Origin: an uncultured Rhizobium sp.
Lineage (GTDB): Bacteria; Pseudomonadota; Alphaproteobacteria; Rhizobiales; Rhizobiaceae
Reading direction: 5' to 3'
Length of the DNA: 33,591 nt
NCBI GenBank assembly: GCA_945952045.1
Contig: CAMFHE010000051.1
Coordinates: 1 to 33,591 of the forward strand
Shown here: positions 5,945-14,805 of the stretch, in pieces
How positions within the stretch are numbered: the stretch's first letter is position 1
Layout: each line of letters starts with the position of its first letter
Position numbers and translations under genes: made by a program
The notes under the pieces: model-generated
What the model was told of the DNA's origin: nothing
The model's database searches: none
The model's input: only the letters and a program-made list of their open reading frames with translations

Positions 5945-7204
5945 ATGACGAATTCACCTGTATGGGACTCGCTCGTCAGCAATGCCGAAAGCCTGTCTCC
6001 CGAAAATATTTCCCGACTTTTGAAAGGCCTTCCGCTGAAGGCGCAGATGGTTTTGCGCAAGCTGGCGCATTTGGAAAAGGGCTCCCTGGCGCTGCAGCTT
6101 CCCGATGGCCGCCGCTTGCTGGTCAAGGGCAGGACCAGCGGCCCTGCCGCGATCATCAAGCTCAACAACTGGAACCTGCCGCAACGGGCACTGACCGGCG
6201 GCACGATCGGCGTTGCGGAAAGCTATATGGATGGCGACTGGGAAAGCCCGGATGCCGGTGCCTTCATGGAGCTTTTCCTCGTCAACGAAAAGATTGGCGC
6301 GGGCATCCCGAACGGCGCCAAGGGTCTTCTCAGGCTGATCGAACGCTTCCGCCACTGGCGCAATGAAAACACCCGCGCCGGCTCGCGCCGCAATATCGCG
6401 GCCCATTACGATCTCGGCAACGAATTCTACAAGCAATGGCTTGATCCGACGATGACCTATTCGTCGGCGATCTATTCCACCGGCGCCGGCGACCTGACGG
6501 CGGCACAGACCGCCAAGTATCGCAGTCTCGCGGAAGCTGCCGGGCTCAAGGCCGGCGACCATGTGCTGGAAATCGGCTGCGGCTGGGGCGGTTTCGCCGA
6601 ATTCGCAGCCCGCGAGGTCGGCTGCAAGGTGACCGGACTGACGATCAGCCGCGAGCAGCTGGCCTATGCGCAAGAGCGCATGCAAAAGGCCGGGCTGAAC
6701 GAGCGCGTCAACCTGAAGTTCCAGGACTACCGCGACGAGACCGACACCTATGACGGCATCGTCTCGATCGAGATGTTCGAGGCGGTCGGCGAAAAATATT
6801 GGCCGACCTATTTCTCCAAGCTCGACGAATGTCTGAAGCCGGGTGGCAAAGCCGGACTGCAGATCATCACCATCAAGCCTGAATCCTATCAGGAATATCA
6901 CGACAACCCTGATTTCATTCAGAAATACGTCTTTCCGGGCGGCATGTTGCCGACGCGCGAACATCTGGTCTCGCTCGGGCGCGGTGTCAATCTGGCCATG
7001 GTCAAGGATTTCGGCTTCGGGCTGGATTATGCGCGTACGCTTGGCGAATGGCGCGAACGCTTCTGGTCCGTCTGGGACCGCGTCCGCCCGCTTGGCTTCG
7101 ACGAGCGCTTCCGCAGGCTTTGGGAGTTCTATTTCTTCTATTGCGAAGCAGGTTTCCGCGCCCGCAACATCGATGTGCGACAAGTGGTTTTCGCCAAGGG
7201 CTGA
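5945..7204 (+). CDS. cfa: Cyclopropane-fatty-acyl-phospholipid synthase
   Basis: Transfers a methylene group from S-adenosylmethionine onto cis double bonds of membrane phospholipid acyl chains, a typical stationary-phase and stress adaptation. The 419-residue product has an N-terminal lipid-binding region (about 1-130), the signature NIAAHYDLGNEFYKQWLD, the Thr-Tyr-Ser-Ser-Ala active-site segment, the SAM-binding motif EIGCGWGG near residue 210, SIEMFEAVGE, and the conserved C-terminal RLWEFYFFYCEAGFR. ATG 5945 is preceded by GGAG at good spacing; an in-frame ATG at 5924 has a poorer site. It stands alone, downstream of phrB. Confidence 0.95.
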   Translation: MTNSPVWDSLVSNAESLSPENISRLLKGLPLKAQMVLRKLAHLEKGSLALQLPDGRRLLVKGRTSGPAAIIKLNNWNLPQRALTGGTIGVAESYMDGDWESPDAGAFMELFLVNEKIGAGIPNGAKGLLRLIERFRHWRNENTRAGSRRNIAAHYDLGNEFYKQWLDPTMTYSSAIYSTGAGDLTAAQTAKYRSLAEAAGLKAGDHVLEIGCGWGGFAEFAAREVGCKVTGLTISREQLAYAQERMQKAGLNERVNLKFQDYRDETDTYDGIVSIEMFEAVGEKYWPTYFSKLDECLKPGGKAGLQIITIKPESYQEYHDNPDFIQKYVFPGGMLPTREHLVSLGRGVNLAMVKDFGFGLDYARTLGEWRERFWSVWDRVRPLGFDERFRRLWEFYFFYCEAGFRARNIDVRQVVFAKG

Positions 7205-7286
7205 GCAGGCGCCAACACCCCCGACGAAAGATTATTTTTGCGAGCCCCCTTCTCGCGAAGGAACAGAATTTCTTGATCTATTGGCC

Positions 7287-7315
7287 TTGTGAACCGAAAA
7301 CAGGGCACCTATCCT
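7287..7315 (+). promoter_or_regulatory. Putative sigma-70 promoter of the cysK-alaX-sseA cluster
   Basis: TTGTGA at 7287-7292 and TATCCT at 7310-7315 are separated by exactly 17 bases and lie 25 bp before the cysteine synthase start. Both hexamers match four of six consensus positions. This is a by-eye call. Confidence 0.4.
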
Positions 7316-7340
7316 ATTCATCAAAGAGAAGGCATGAGTC

Positions 7341-8378
7341 ATGACGTTTTACCCGTCTGTCCTGGAAGCAATCGGCAATACGCCGCTGATCCGTTTGAAC
7401 GGCGCTTCGAAAGCGACAGGCTGCACCATTCTGGGCAAGGCGGAGTTTCTCAATCCCGGCCAGTCGGTCAAGGATCGCGCGGCGCTGTTCATCATCCGCG
7501 ACGCCGAGAAGAAGAGGCTGCTGCGCCCGGGCGGCGTCATCGTCGAGGGTACCGCTGGTAACACCGGCATCGGCCTGACGCTGGTCGCAAAGGCGCTCGG
7601 CTATCGCACCGTCATCGTCATCCCGGAAACCCAGAGCCAGGAAAAGAAAGACGCGCTGCGACTGCTCGGCGCGGAGCTGGTCGAAGTGCCGGCCGTGCCC
7701 TACAAGAACCCGAACAATTATGTGAAGGTCTCCGGCCGCCTCGCCGAGCAATTGGCGAAGACCGAACCGAACGGCGCCATCTGGGCCAATCAATTCGACA
7801 ACGTCGCCAATCGCCAGGCCCATATCGACACCACCGCGCCGGAAATCTGGCACGATACCGACGGCAAGGTCGATGGTTTCGTTTCGGCGGTCGGCTCGGG
7901 CGGCACGCTGGCTGGTGTGGCCGCCGGCCTTCGCGGCTTCAGCGACAAGGTCAAGATCGCGATTGCCGATCCGCTCGGCGCAGCGCTTTATGAATATTAC
8001 AAGAATGGCGAGCTGAAGAGCGAGGGATCCTCGATCACCGAAGGCATTGGCCAGGGCCGCATTACTGCCAACCTTGAAGGCTTCACGCCGGATTACGCCT
8101 ACCAGATTCCCGATGCCGAAGCGCTCGATGCCGTCTTTGACCTCGTCGAAAACGAGGGCCTGTGCCTCGGTGGCTCCAGCGGCATCAACATCGCCGGGGC
8201 CATTCGCCTCGCACGCGATCTCGGCCCGGGCCACACCATCGTCACCATCCTCTGCGACTATGGCAACCGCTATCAGTCGAAGATGTTCAACCCGGAATTC
8301 CTCTCCTCCAAGGGCCTGCCGGTACCGGCCTGGATGGAGAAAAATCCCGACATATCCATCCCTTACGAGGCTGCTTGA
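7341..8378 (+). CDS. cysK: Cysteine synthase (O-acetylserine sulfhydrylase), PLP enzyme
   Basis: Condenses O-acetylserine with sulfide to give cysteine in the cytosol. The 345-residue fold-type II PLP enzyme shows NPGQSVKDRAA with the PLP-binding Lys44, the substrate and phosphate loop GTAGNTG (about residues 70-76), a Gly-Ser-Gly-Gly-Thr phosphate-binding loop, and LCLGGSSGIN near the C-terminus. It is slightly longer than E. coli CysK, with an insertion around PYKNPNNYVKVSGRLAE, as in the alphaproteobacterial/fungal subgroup. A GAGAAGG site precedes ATG 7341. It heads a tight cluster (6 bp to alaX). A cystathionine beta-synthase-like role is less likely but cannot be excluded by reading. 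Confidence 0.92.
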   Translation: MTFYPSVLEAIGNTPLIRLNGASKATGCTILGKAEFLNPGQSVKDRAALFIIRDAEKKRLLRPGGVIVEGTAGNTGIGLTLVAKALGYRTVIVIPETQSQEKKDALRLLGAELVEVPAVPYKNPNNYVKVSGRLAEQLAKTEPNGAIWANQFDNVANRQAHIDTTAPEIWHDTDGKVDGFVSAVGSGGTLAGVAAGLRGFSDKVKIAIADPLGAALYEYYKNGELKSEGSSITEGIGQGRITANLEGFTPDYAYQIPDAEALDAVFDLVENEGLCLGGSSGINIAGAIRLARDLGPGHTIVTILCDYGNRYQSKMFNPEFLSSKGLPVPAWMEKNPDISIPYEAA

Positions 8379-8384
8379 TCTCCC

Positions 8385-9122
8385 ATGCCTGTGAATGCGC
8401 TGTTCCGTGACGACTTTTATCTTTCCACCTGCGAAGCCACGGTAACAGCGGTTCACGAGGACGGCGGCATCGAATTCGACCAGACCTGTTTTTATGCCAC
8501 CTCCGGCGGCCAGCCGGGGGATACCGGCTTTCTGGAGCGTGAAGACGGTTCGCGCATCCTGCTCGGCCCGGCAAAGACCGGCGCAACCAAGGACGTCATC
8601 ATTCATGTGCCGCTGGAAGGCCAGCCTTCGCCCTTGGTCGGCGAAAGGCTGGTGCTGCATATCGACTGGCAGCGCCGCTACAAGCTGATGCGCATGCACA
8701 CCGCCTGCCACATCCTCTCCGTCGTCTGCCCCTATCCGATCACGGGCGCCGCTGTCGGTGAAGACGAAAGCCGCGTCGATATCGACATGGGGGAACTGGC
8801 CGACAAGGATGCGGTCACGGCGAAGATGATGGAACTGGTCACAGAGAACCACCCTGTCTACCTGCAGTGGATCACCGATGAGGACCTGGCGGCCAATCCG
8901 GGCATCGTCAAATCCAAGAATGTTCGTCCGCCGGTCGGGCTGGGGCGAGTGAGCCTCGTCTGCATCGGGGAAAATGCCGCCATCGACAGCCAGCCCTGTG
9001 GCGGCACGCATGTCTCCGAGACGCAGGAAGTCGGTGCGATCTATATCTCGAAGATCGAGAAAAAGGGCAAGGAAAACAGGCGTTTCCGTATTCGTTTCGG
9101 AACACCTGACGCTGTGGCCTGA
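8385..9122 (+). CDS. alaX: Alanyl-tRNA editing protein (AlaX-M type)
   Basis: A free-standing trans-editing hydrolase that deacylates Ser- or Gly-tRNA(Ala) and so guards against alanine codon mistranslation. The 245-residue product has an N-terminal beta-barrel like that of AlaRS (with TSGGQPGDTG at residues 39-48) and the editing domain with all four zinc ligands: HxxxH at His105 and His109, and CxxxH at Cys205 and His209 (CGGTH). It lacks the synthetase catalytic domain. The ATG lies 6 bases after the cysK stop, so the two are almost certainly co-transcribed. Confidence 0.93.
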   Translation: MPVNALFRDDFYLSTCEATVTAVHEDGGIEFDQTCFYATSGGQPGDTGFLEREDGSRILLGPAKTGATKDVIIHVPLEGQPSPLVGERLVLHIDWQRRYKLMRMHTACHILSVVCPYPITGAAVGEDESRVDIDMGELADKDAVTAKMMELVTENHPVYLQWITDEDLAANPGIVKSKNVRPPVGLGRVSLVCIGENAAIDSQPCGGTHVSETQEVGAIYISKIEKKGKENRRFRIRFGTPDAVA

Positions 9123-9164
9123 ACCGAGGCCCGCCCGCCAGAACGCGCAAAAGCAGGAGTTCCA

Positions 9165-10046
9165 ATGATGAGCGATACCGCAAGCCGTTTCGTCGTTTCC
9201 GCAGACTGGTTGCAGCAGCGGCTCGATGACCCCGCGATCCGCATCCTCGATGCCTCCTTCTATCTGCCGGCGCATAATCGCAATGCCGATGCCGAATATG
9301 CCGCCGGGCATATTCCTGGCGCGATCCGCTTCGACCAGGACAAGATCGCCGATCATTCGACGCCGCTGCCGCACATGGTGCCGACGCCGGAGGTTTTTGC
9401 CGACAACGTCGGTCGGCTCGGCATTTCCGAAACCCACACTATCGTCGTCTATGACGGCATCGGCCTGTTTGCCTCGCCACGCGTCTGGTGGCTGTTCCGC
9501 ATCATGGGCGCGAAGAATGTTTTCGTGCTCGATGGCGGGCTGGACGGCTGGAAGGCGGAAGGGCGGCCGCTGACCACGACGCTGCCCGATTTCGCGCCTG
9601 AAACCTTCCACGCGACCTTCGACGCCGGCCGCGTCGTCGGCTTTGAGGCCATGCGCGAGATCGTCGATGGGCATACCATGCAGATCGCCGATGCACGCGG
9701 CGCCGGCCGCTTCAACGGCACCGAACCCGAGCCGCGCGTCGGCATGCGCTCCGGCCATATGCCGGGCGCCGTCAACCTGCCGTCCGGCGTCTTCGCCGAC
9801 AAGGGTCGTTTCAAGTCGCTGCCGGAACTGGAGCGTATCGTCACCGGGGCAGGCATCGATCTTTCGAAACCGGTGGTCACCACTTGCGGCTCCGGCATTA
9901 CGGCGGCAATCATCACGCTGGCCCTCGAATCGCTGGGGCATGGCGACAACAAGCTTTATGACGGTTCATGGACGGAATGGGGTTCCCGCCCCGATACCGC
10001 CGTGACGACAGGCAAGGCCACGGACAAGGCCACAGACAAGGGATGA
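9165..10046 (+). CDS. sseA: 3-mercaptopyruvate sulfurtransferase
   Basis: Transfers sulfur from 3-mercaptopyruvate, derived from cysteine, to thiols or cyanide. The 293-residue protein has tandem rhodanese domains: an inactive N-terminal one containing AGHIPGAIRFDQD, and an active C-terminal one with GHMPGAVNLPSG and the catalytic loop CGSGITA near residue 240. The CG[ST]G[IV]T loop is typical of mercaptopyruvate sulfurtransferases and not of thiosulfate sulfurtransferases. AGGAG lies five bases before ATG 9165. The C-terminus ends in a short duplicated Ala-Thr-Asp-Lys tail. It is 42 bp after alaX and its stop overlaps the region of the next gene's start. Confidence 0.93.
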   Translation: MMSDTASRFVVSADWLQQRLDDPAIRILDASFYLPAHNRNADAEYAAGHIPGAIRFDQDKIADHSTPLPHMVPTPEVFADNVGRLGISETHTIVVYDGIGLFASPRVWWLFRIMGAKNVFVLDGGLDGWKAEGRPLTTTLPDFAPETFHATFDAGRVVGFEAMREIVDGHTMQIADARGAGRFNGTEPEPRVGMRSGHMPGAVNLPSGVFADKGRFKSLPELERIVTGAGIDLSKPVVTTCGSGITAAIITLALESLGHGDNKLYDGSWTEWGSRPDTAVTTGKATDKATDKG

Positions 10047-10048
10047 GC

Positions 10049-10600
10049 ATGACGGCGGAACTTCCGGTTCACATCACCAAGCTGGAAATGACGGCGCCGC
10101 CGAAGGCCAGCCTTCCGGTTCCTGTCAACATCCAGACGGCGATCATGCGCGCGCCCGAAATTCCACTGCCTTTTTATCGTTACATCTATCGTCAGGTCGG
10201 CGCCCGCTGGCATTGGGTCGATCGCCTGCGCATGGATGACGGCGCGCTTGCCGCCGCCGTTCACGCACCGAAGAATACCGTGACTGTCCTTTACGTCAAC
10301 GGCGCTCCGGCGGGCTTCTTTGAACTGCTGAAGCTTGAGGACGATATCGTCGAACTCACCCATTTCGGCCTCATCGAGCATGCGCTCGGTCTCGGCATCG
10401 GCAAGTGGTTCCTGCTGCAGGCGCTCTATGCGGCATGGCAGGACAGCCCGAAGAAAGTCGTCACCACAACGAACAATCTCGACCACCCGCGCGCCCTGCA
10501 GCTCTACCAGATGTTCGGCTTTTCGCCGGTGGCGACCAGCAGCGCCATGCTGACGCCCATCGACGATGCGGAATGGCGCGATCTCGCCGCACGCATCTGA
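10049..10600 (+). CDS. GNAT-family N-acetyltransferase
   Basis: A 183-residue member of the GNAT superfamily, which transfers acetyl from acetyl-CoA to an amine; the substrate cannot be read from sequence. The core motif A region is GLIEHALGLGIGKWFLLQAL, holding the acetyl-CoA pyrophosphate-binding loop in a variant Gly-x-Gly-x-Gly form. It is followed by the typical NNLDHPRALQLYQMFGF segment that packs on CoA. Two starts are possible, 10043 (ATGA overlap with the sseA stop) and 10049; AAGGG sits at better spacing for 10049. It closes the cysK-alaX-sseA cluster. Its stop codon is directly adjacent, with no gap, to the convergent exoD stop. Confidence 0.85.
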   Translation: MTAELPVHITKLEMTAPPKASLPVPVNIQTAIMRAPEIPLPFYRYIYRQVGARWHWVDRLRMDDGALAAAVHAPKNTVTVLYVNGAPAGFFELLKLEDDIVELTHFGLIEHALGLGIGKWFLLQALYAAWQDSPKKVVTTTNNLDHPRALQLYQMFGFSPVATSSAMLTPIDDAEWRDLAARI

Positions 10601-11236
10601 TCAAACGAAAAAGCCGGAAAGTCCCTGCCCCGCGCTATAGGCGAGATAGGCAAGCGCCGTAAAATAGGCCGTGGTCGCCGCCAGAAACGCGTAGCCGGCA
10701 ATGACCGTCACGCCGTCGCGCTGCAACATGCCGATCGCCAGAAGCAGAATGGCGACCCCGGGCAACGTATTTGAAAACGGAATGAGACCAAGCGGGAACA
10801 TCAAGAGGATGCCGCCGTAGAGAATCGCCGCCCCGTTCAGCCGGTTCGCAAGGGCTGTTCCGGTGATCGCGGAAAGGCGCGGACGAACGAAGCGGTCGAG
10901 CCGCGCGATGATATCGACGCCCTTGCGCAGCGCGGGAATCAGTTTCTCTGTCTCGATATGCCGCTCGCTGATTTTTGCGGGCAGCCAGGGCATGCGATTC
11001 AACATGATCGCCAGACTGATCAGGATGATCGCCGCGCCGAAAACGGTGCTGACACCGGGAATGGAGACTGGAATCAGGAAGGGCAGGCAAAGAAGGATAC
11101 ACAGGAGCAACAGACCCTGTTCGCCCATCGCTGACATCAATTGCCGTAGCGTGACCGTTTTCCCATCGATGGACGCAATCGTCCGCTGCAGGGCATCACC
11201 CATTTTTTCTCTTGTATCCGAAAATTCAATGCTCAC
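10601..11236 (-). CDS. exoD: ExoD-family membrane protein
   Basis: A 211-residue integral membrane protein of the exopolysaccharide synthesis ExoD family, named after the Sinorhizobium gene needed for normal exopolysaccharide and alkaline tolerance; its exact molecular role is not established. Hydrophobic helices are seen at about residues 42-58, 63-80, 132-150, 152-170 and 175-195, with the family-typical LLLLCILLCLPFLIPVSIPG and GGILLMFPLGLIPFSNTLPG segments. The start is GTG at 11236 with AAGGA upstream. It lies 132 bp downstream of the DUF883 gene on the same strand, with a weak hairpin (11310-11327) between. Confidence 0.85.
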   Translation of the reverse strand: MSIEFSDTREKMGDALQRTIASIDGKTVTLRQLMSAMGEQGLLLLCILLCLPFLIPVSIPGVSTVFGAAIILISLAIMLNRMPWLPAKISERHIETEKLIPALRKGVDIIARLDRFVRPRLSAITGTALANRLNGAAILYGGILLMFPLGLIPFSNTLPGVAILLLAIGMLQRDGVTVIAGYAFLAATTAYFTALAYLAYSAGQGLSGFFV

Positions 11237-11368
11237 GCGATCCGTCCTTGTTGGCCAGCGGACCCTAGGCCAGGCCCTCTGCCAATGGAATCGGGTTACG
11301 GTAACGTCAAAGCGGGCCGCCCCGCTTGCGCAAGGCGACCCGCCGATGCTTCGATCTTGAAAATGCGA

Positions 11369-11632
11369 CTATCGCCGGGCCAGAAGGCCGAAGACGTAGG
11401 CAATGCCCGCCGTAGCGGCCAGCATGAACAGCGGTTCCTCACGCACACGCTCACGGGCACGTTCCACCAGCAGGTTGGCTTCCTCCGTTGCCAGGTTTTT
11501 CGCGCCGCTGCCGAGCGCGGCGACGCTTTCCGTCAATTTGGCGAGATCGGCGCGCAGATTGGCGATCTGCGCGGAAATGTCTTCGGCAGCCGCCTCGGTT
11601 TCGAGCTTGGCGGTGCTTTTCGGATCGACCAT
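11369..11632 (-). CDS. DUF883 / ElaB-YqjD-like membrane-anchored protein
   Basis: An 87-residue protein with an amphipathic, probably coiled-coil N-terminal two-thirds (Glu/Ala/Leu-rich, about residues 10-62) and one C-terminal transmembrane helix (MLAATAGIAYVFGLLARR). This matches the DUF883 family, whose enterobacterial members ElaB and YqjD are tail-anchored inner-membrane proteins linked to ribosome binding and stress in stationary phase. The ATG at 11632 has GGAGG eight bases upstream. It is divergent from ppiD across 232 bp. Confidence 0.8.
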   Translation of the reverse strand: MVDPKSTAKLETEAAAEDISAQIANLRADLAKLTESVAALGSGAKNLATEEANLLVERARERVREEPLFMLAATAGIAYVFGLLARR

Positions 11633-11864
11633 GGGGGAAACCTCCGTTCGGGATAGTGTTGCCACAACAACGCTCGAGGCATGCCGAGGTTCCCCTACCC
11701 CTCGATTTTCCCGGGGACCGGCCGCACACGCGAAAGTCAACGGCGCGAATCGATCGATATGGCCCTTTTCTGCCGACACAGCTTCATTTCCATGAAACTT
11801 TCATTTAAGGAACGGCGATTGTTTCGCCATATCGGGCGATAAGTAAGACGAGGTTTGCATTCCG

Positions 11865-13757
11865 ATGCTTGAAACGTTGCGAGTTGCCGCAAAGACCTGG
11901 GTTGCCAAAGGCCTGCTTCTGCTTCTGGTCGCGTCCTTCGCGATTTGGGGCGTCTCGCGGACGATCACGCATGATATGTCGAACAGCGTGATCTCGGTCG
12001 GCGACCAGACGGTCACTGCCGGCGAGTTCCGGCTCGCCTATCAGCGGCAGGTTGCCAGTATCAGCCGCCAGTTCGGCACACAGCTGACACCGGAACAGGC
12101 GCGCGCCTTCGGGGTCGATCAGCAGGTGTTCGCCCAGCTCGTTGCCGGCGCGGCACTCGACCAGATGTCGCAGGACATGCATCTCGGCCTCTCCGAAGAT
12201 CGCCTGGCGCAGCTGATCGCCGAGGACCCGGCCTTCCATGCGGTCAACGGCCAGTTCGACCGTCAGCTGTTCACGACACGGCTGCGCAACGCCAATCTGA
12301 ACGAAAACGACTACATCAAGGAGCGCAGCAAGGTTGCCGTGCGCGCCCAGATCGTCGATGCCGTCTCGGATGGCTTCACGCCGCCGGCAACGCTGATCGA
12401 TGCCCTCAAGCATTATCGCAACGAAAGCCGCGGCATCGATTACCTGCTGCTGTCTTCCGCCAATATCGATCCGGTCAAGGCTCCGGCCGATGACGTGCTG
12501 ACCAAATGGTTCGACACGGTGAAGAGCCGCTACAGGGCGCCCGAATATCGCAAGTTCACCTATGTGAAGCTTGAGCCGTCCGATATCGCCAACACCACGG
12601 CAGTAACCGACGACGAGATCAAGGCCGATTTCGAAAAGCGCAAGGACAGCTACAAGACGCCGGAAACCCGCACCGTCGAGCAGCTTACCTTCCCGAACAA
12701 GGAAATGGCTGACGGCGCTGCCAACGCCCTGCGCAACGGCACGACCTTCGACCAGCTCGTCACCGACCAGGGCAAGACCTCGGCCGACGTTCTGCTCGGC
12801 GATTTCACCAAGGAAACCATGGTCGATCAGAAGATCGCCGACGCCGCCTTCGCCGTGAAGACTGCCGGCGGCACGACGCCCGTCGTCGAAGGCGCATTCG
12901 GTCCGGTCATCGTTCGCATCACCAATATCCGCCCGGAAACCACCAAGACGCTGGATGAGGTGAAGGAAGAGATCCGCAAGGAACTCGCCATCAACGCCGC
13001 CAGCAATGAAACTCTCAACGTTCACGACCGTTTCGAGGAAGTCCGCGCCAACGGCGCCACCCTTGCAGATGCCGCCAAGGAGCTGAAGCTGAACGCCGTG
13101 ACGGTGAATGCCGTCGACGCGAGCGGCAACGACCAGCAGGGCAATCCGGTCAAGGATATCCCCGGCGCCGGCGCTCTTTTGACGGAAGTCTTCAAGGCCG
13201 ATGTCAGCGCCGAAACCACGCCGGTTTCGCTCGGCAATGACGGTTATGCCTGGTTCGAAGTGCAGGACATCATCGCCGAACACGACCGTCCTCTGACCGA
13301 AGTCAAGGACAAGGTCGTCGCCGACTGGACCGCCGATCAGCAGAAGCAGGCGCTCGCCGCCCGCGCCGCCGCTCTCAAGGACGAAGTGTCCAAGGGCAAG
13401 CCGCTGGAAGAGGTCGCCACCGCGCTCGGTCTTGCTGTCGAGAAAAAGACCGGCCTTCGCCGCAACTCCGACGATCCGGTTCTCGGCCGCGGCGCCGTTG
13501 CCGCTGCCTTTGGCGGTCCGCTGAACACCGTCGCCAATGCCGTTTCCGCCGATGGTGACGGCCAGATTCTGCTGAAGGTGACCGAAGTCAACGAGCAGCC
13601 GACGACGGACGTTCTCGATCGCAGCGACGATCAGGTGACCCAGATCGCCAAGACTGCCGGCGACGATATTCTCGACCAGATGGTCACCGAGTTGCAGACC
13701 GCATACGGTGTGACGATCAACCGTGCGCTGGCCGATCAGGCGATGAACGTCCGCTAA
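11865..13757 (+). CDS. ppiD: PpiD-like peptidylprolyl isomerase / periplasmic folding factor
   Basis: A membrane-anchored periplasmic chaperone thought to help newly exported proteins fold as they leave SecYEG. The 630-residue product has a cytoplasmic N-terminus, a single transmembrane helix at about residues 14-32, a SurA/PpiD-like N-terminal chaperone region (about 35-170), a parvulin-like central region (about 240-365, containing ETRTVEQLTF and FGPVIVRITNI), and a long C-terminal extension with a second isomerase-like segment. The length matches rhizobial PpiD homologues. Whether the parvulin domain is catalytically active cannot be told. It begins a run with trpD (25 bp gap). Confidence 0.88.
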   Translation: MLETLRVAAKTWVAKGLLLLLVASFAIWGVSRTITHDMSNSVISVGDQTVTAGEFRLAYQRQVASISRQFGTQLTPEQARAFGVDQQVFAQLVAGAALDQMSQDMHLGLSEDRLAQLIAEDPAFHAVNGQFDRQLFTTRLRNANLNENDYIKERSKVAVRAQIVDAVSDGFTPPATLIDALKHYRNESRGIDYLLLSSANIDPVKAPADDVLTKWFDTVKSRYRAPEYRKFTYVKLEPSDIANTTAVTDDEIKADFEKRKDSYKTPETRTVEQLTFPNKEMADGAANALRNGTTFDQLVTDQGKTSADVLLGDFTKETMVDQKIADAAFAVKTAGGTTPVVEGAFGPVIVRITNIRPETTKTLDEVKEEIRKELAINAASNETLNVHDRFEEVRANGATLADAAKELKLNAVTVNAVDASGNDQQGNPVKDIPGAGALLTEVFKADVSAETTPVSLGNDGYAWFEVQDIIAEHDRPLTEVKDKVVADWTADQQKQALAARAAALKDEVSKGKPLEEVATALGLAVEKKTGLRRNSDDPVLGRGAVAAAFGGPLNTVANAVSADGDGQILLKVTEVNEQPTTDVLDRSDDQVTQIAKTAGDDILDQMVTELQTAYGVTINRALADQAMNVR

Positions 13758-13782
13758 GCGCGGCCGAGGAGGAGGCAAAGGC

Positions 13783-14799
13783 ATGAGCCAGTTTAAACCC
13801 CTGCTCGCAAAGGCCGCGTCGCGGGAGCCGCTGACGCGCGCCGAATCGCGGGAAGCCTTCGAGATCCTGATGTCGGGCGAAGCCACGCCCTCACAGATCG
13901 GCGGCCTGCTGATGGCGTTGCGCGTGCGCGGCGAGACGGTCGACGAAATCGTCGGCGCGGTCGAAACGATGCGTTCCAAGATGCTGCGGGTCACGGCCCC
14001 TGCGGATGCCGTCGATATCGTCGGCACAGGCGGCGACGGCATCGGCACCTACAATATCTCGACGCTGGCGGCGCTGATCGTCGCCGGGGCGGGCGTTCCG
14101 GTCGCCAAGCATGGCAACAAGGCGCTCAGCTCCAAATCCGGTACCGCCGATGCGCTGACCGCGCTCGGCGTCAACCTGGACATCAGCCCCGAGCATATCA
14201 GCCGCTGCATCAGCGACGCCGGCATCGGCTTCATGTTCGCCCAGCTGCATCATTCGGCCATGCGCCATGTCGGCCCGAGCCGCGTCGAGCTTGGCACGCG
14301 CACGATCTTCAACCTGCTCGGCCCCCTTTCCAGCCCGGCCGGCGTGCGCCGCCAGTTGCTCGGCGTCTTCGCCCTGCAATGGGTCGAACCGCTGGCCGAA
14401 GTGCTGCGCGACCTCGGTTCAGAAACGGTCTGGGTCGTGCATGGCGAAGGTATGGACGAGATCACCACCACCGGCATCACCAAGGTCGCGGCGCTGGAGA
14501 ACGGCAAGATCCGCACCTTCGAACTGAGTCCGCACGATTTCGGCGTCGAGCCGGCAAAGCTGGACGACCTGAAGGGTGGTGACGGCCATGTCAACGCGGC
14601 GGCGCTGCGCGCCGTCATGTCGGGCGCGCGCAACGCTTATCGCGATATCGCGCTCTGCAACGCCGCCGCTGCGCTCATCGTCGCCGGCAAGGGCGAGACT
14701 ATTGCCGACACCATGCGGCTTGCGGCACAATCGCTGGACAGCGGTTCGGCGGCCGCCGCACTCGACCGCCTTGTCGCCGTTTCCAACGAAAAGGACTGA
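13783..14799 (+). CDS. trpD: Anthranilate phosphoribosyltransferase
   Basis: Second step of tryptophan synthesis: joins anthranilate to phosphoribosyl pyrophosphate. The 338-residue protein carries the PRPP-binding motif VGTGGDGIGTYNIST (about residues 77-91), KHGNKALSSKSG, the anthranilate-site HHSAMRHVGPSR and LGTRTIFNLLGPL. A GAGGAGG site lies before ATG 13783. As in other Rhizobiales it is a free-standing TrpD, not fused to TrpG. It is followed after six bases by trpC. Confidence 0.97.
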   Translation: MSQFKPLLAKAASREPLTRAESREAFEILMSGEATPSQIGGLLMALRVRGETVDEIVGAVETMRSKMLRVTAPADAVDIVGTGGDGIGTYNISTLAALIVAGAGVPVAKHGNKALSSKSGTADALTALGVNLDISPEHISRCISDAGIGFMFAQLHHSAMRHVGPSRVELGTRTIFNLLGPLSSPAGVRRQLLGVFALQWVEPLAEVLRDLGSETVWVVHGEGMDEITTTGITKVAALENGKIRTFELSPHDFGVEPAKLDDLKGGDGHVNAAALRAVMSGARNAYRDIALCNAAAALIVAGKGETIADTMRLAAQSLDSGSAAAALDRLVAVSNEKD

Positions 14800-14805
14800 T
14801 CGGCC

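Noticed and set aside
5954..7183. 409-codon open frame antisense to cfa
   Set aside because: Shadow frame opposite a gene with full family motifs.
7314..9941. 875-codon open frame antisense to cysK, alaX and sseA
   Set aside because: The three plus-strand genes have clear catalytic motifs; the antisense frame has low-complexity Arg/Asp/Ala/Gly-rich composition and is explained by high-GC codon bias.
11805..14048. 747-codon open frame antisense to ppiD and trpD
   Set aside because: Shadow of two well-identified genes, with no domain, ribosome site or sensible composition.
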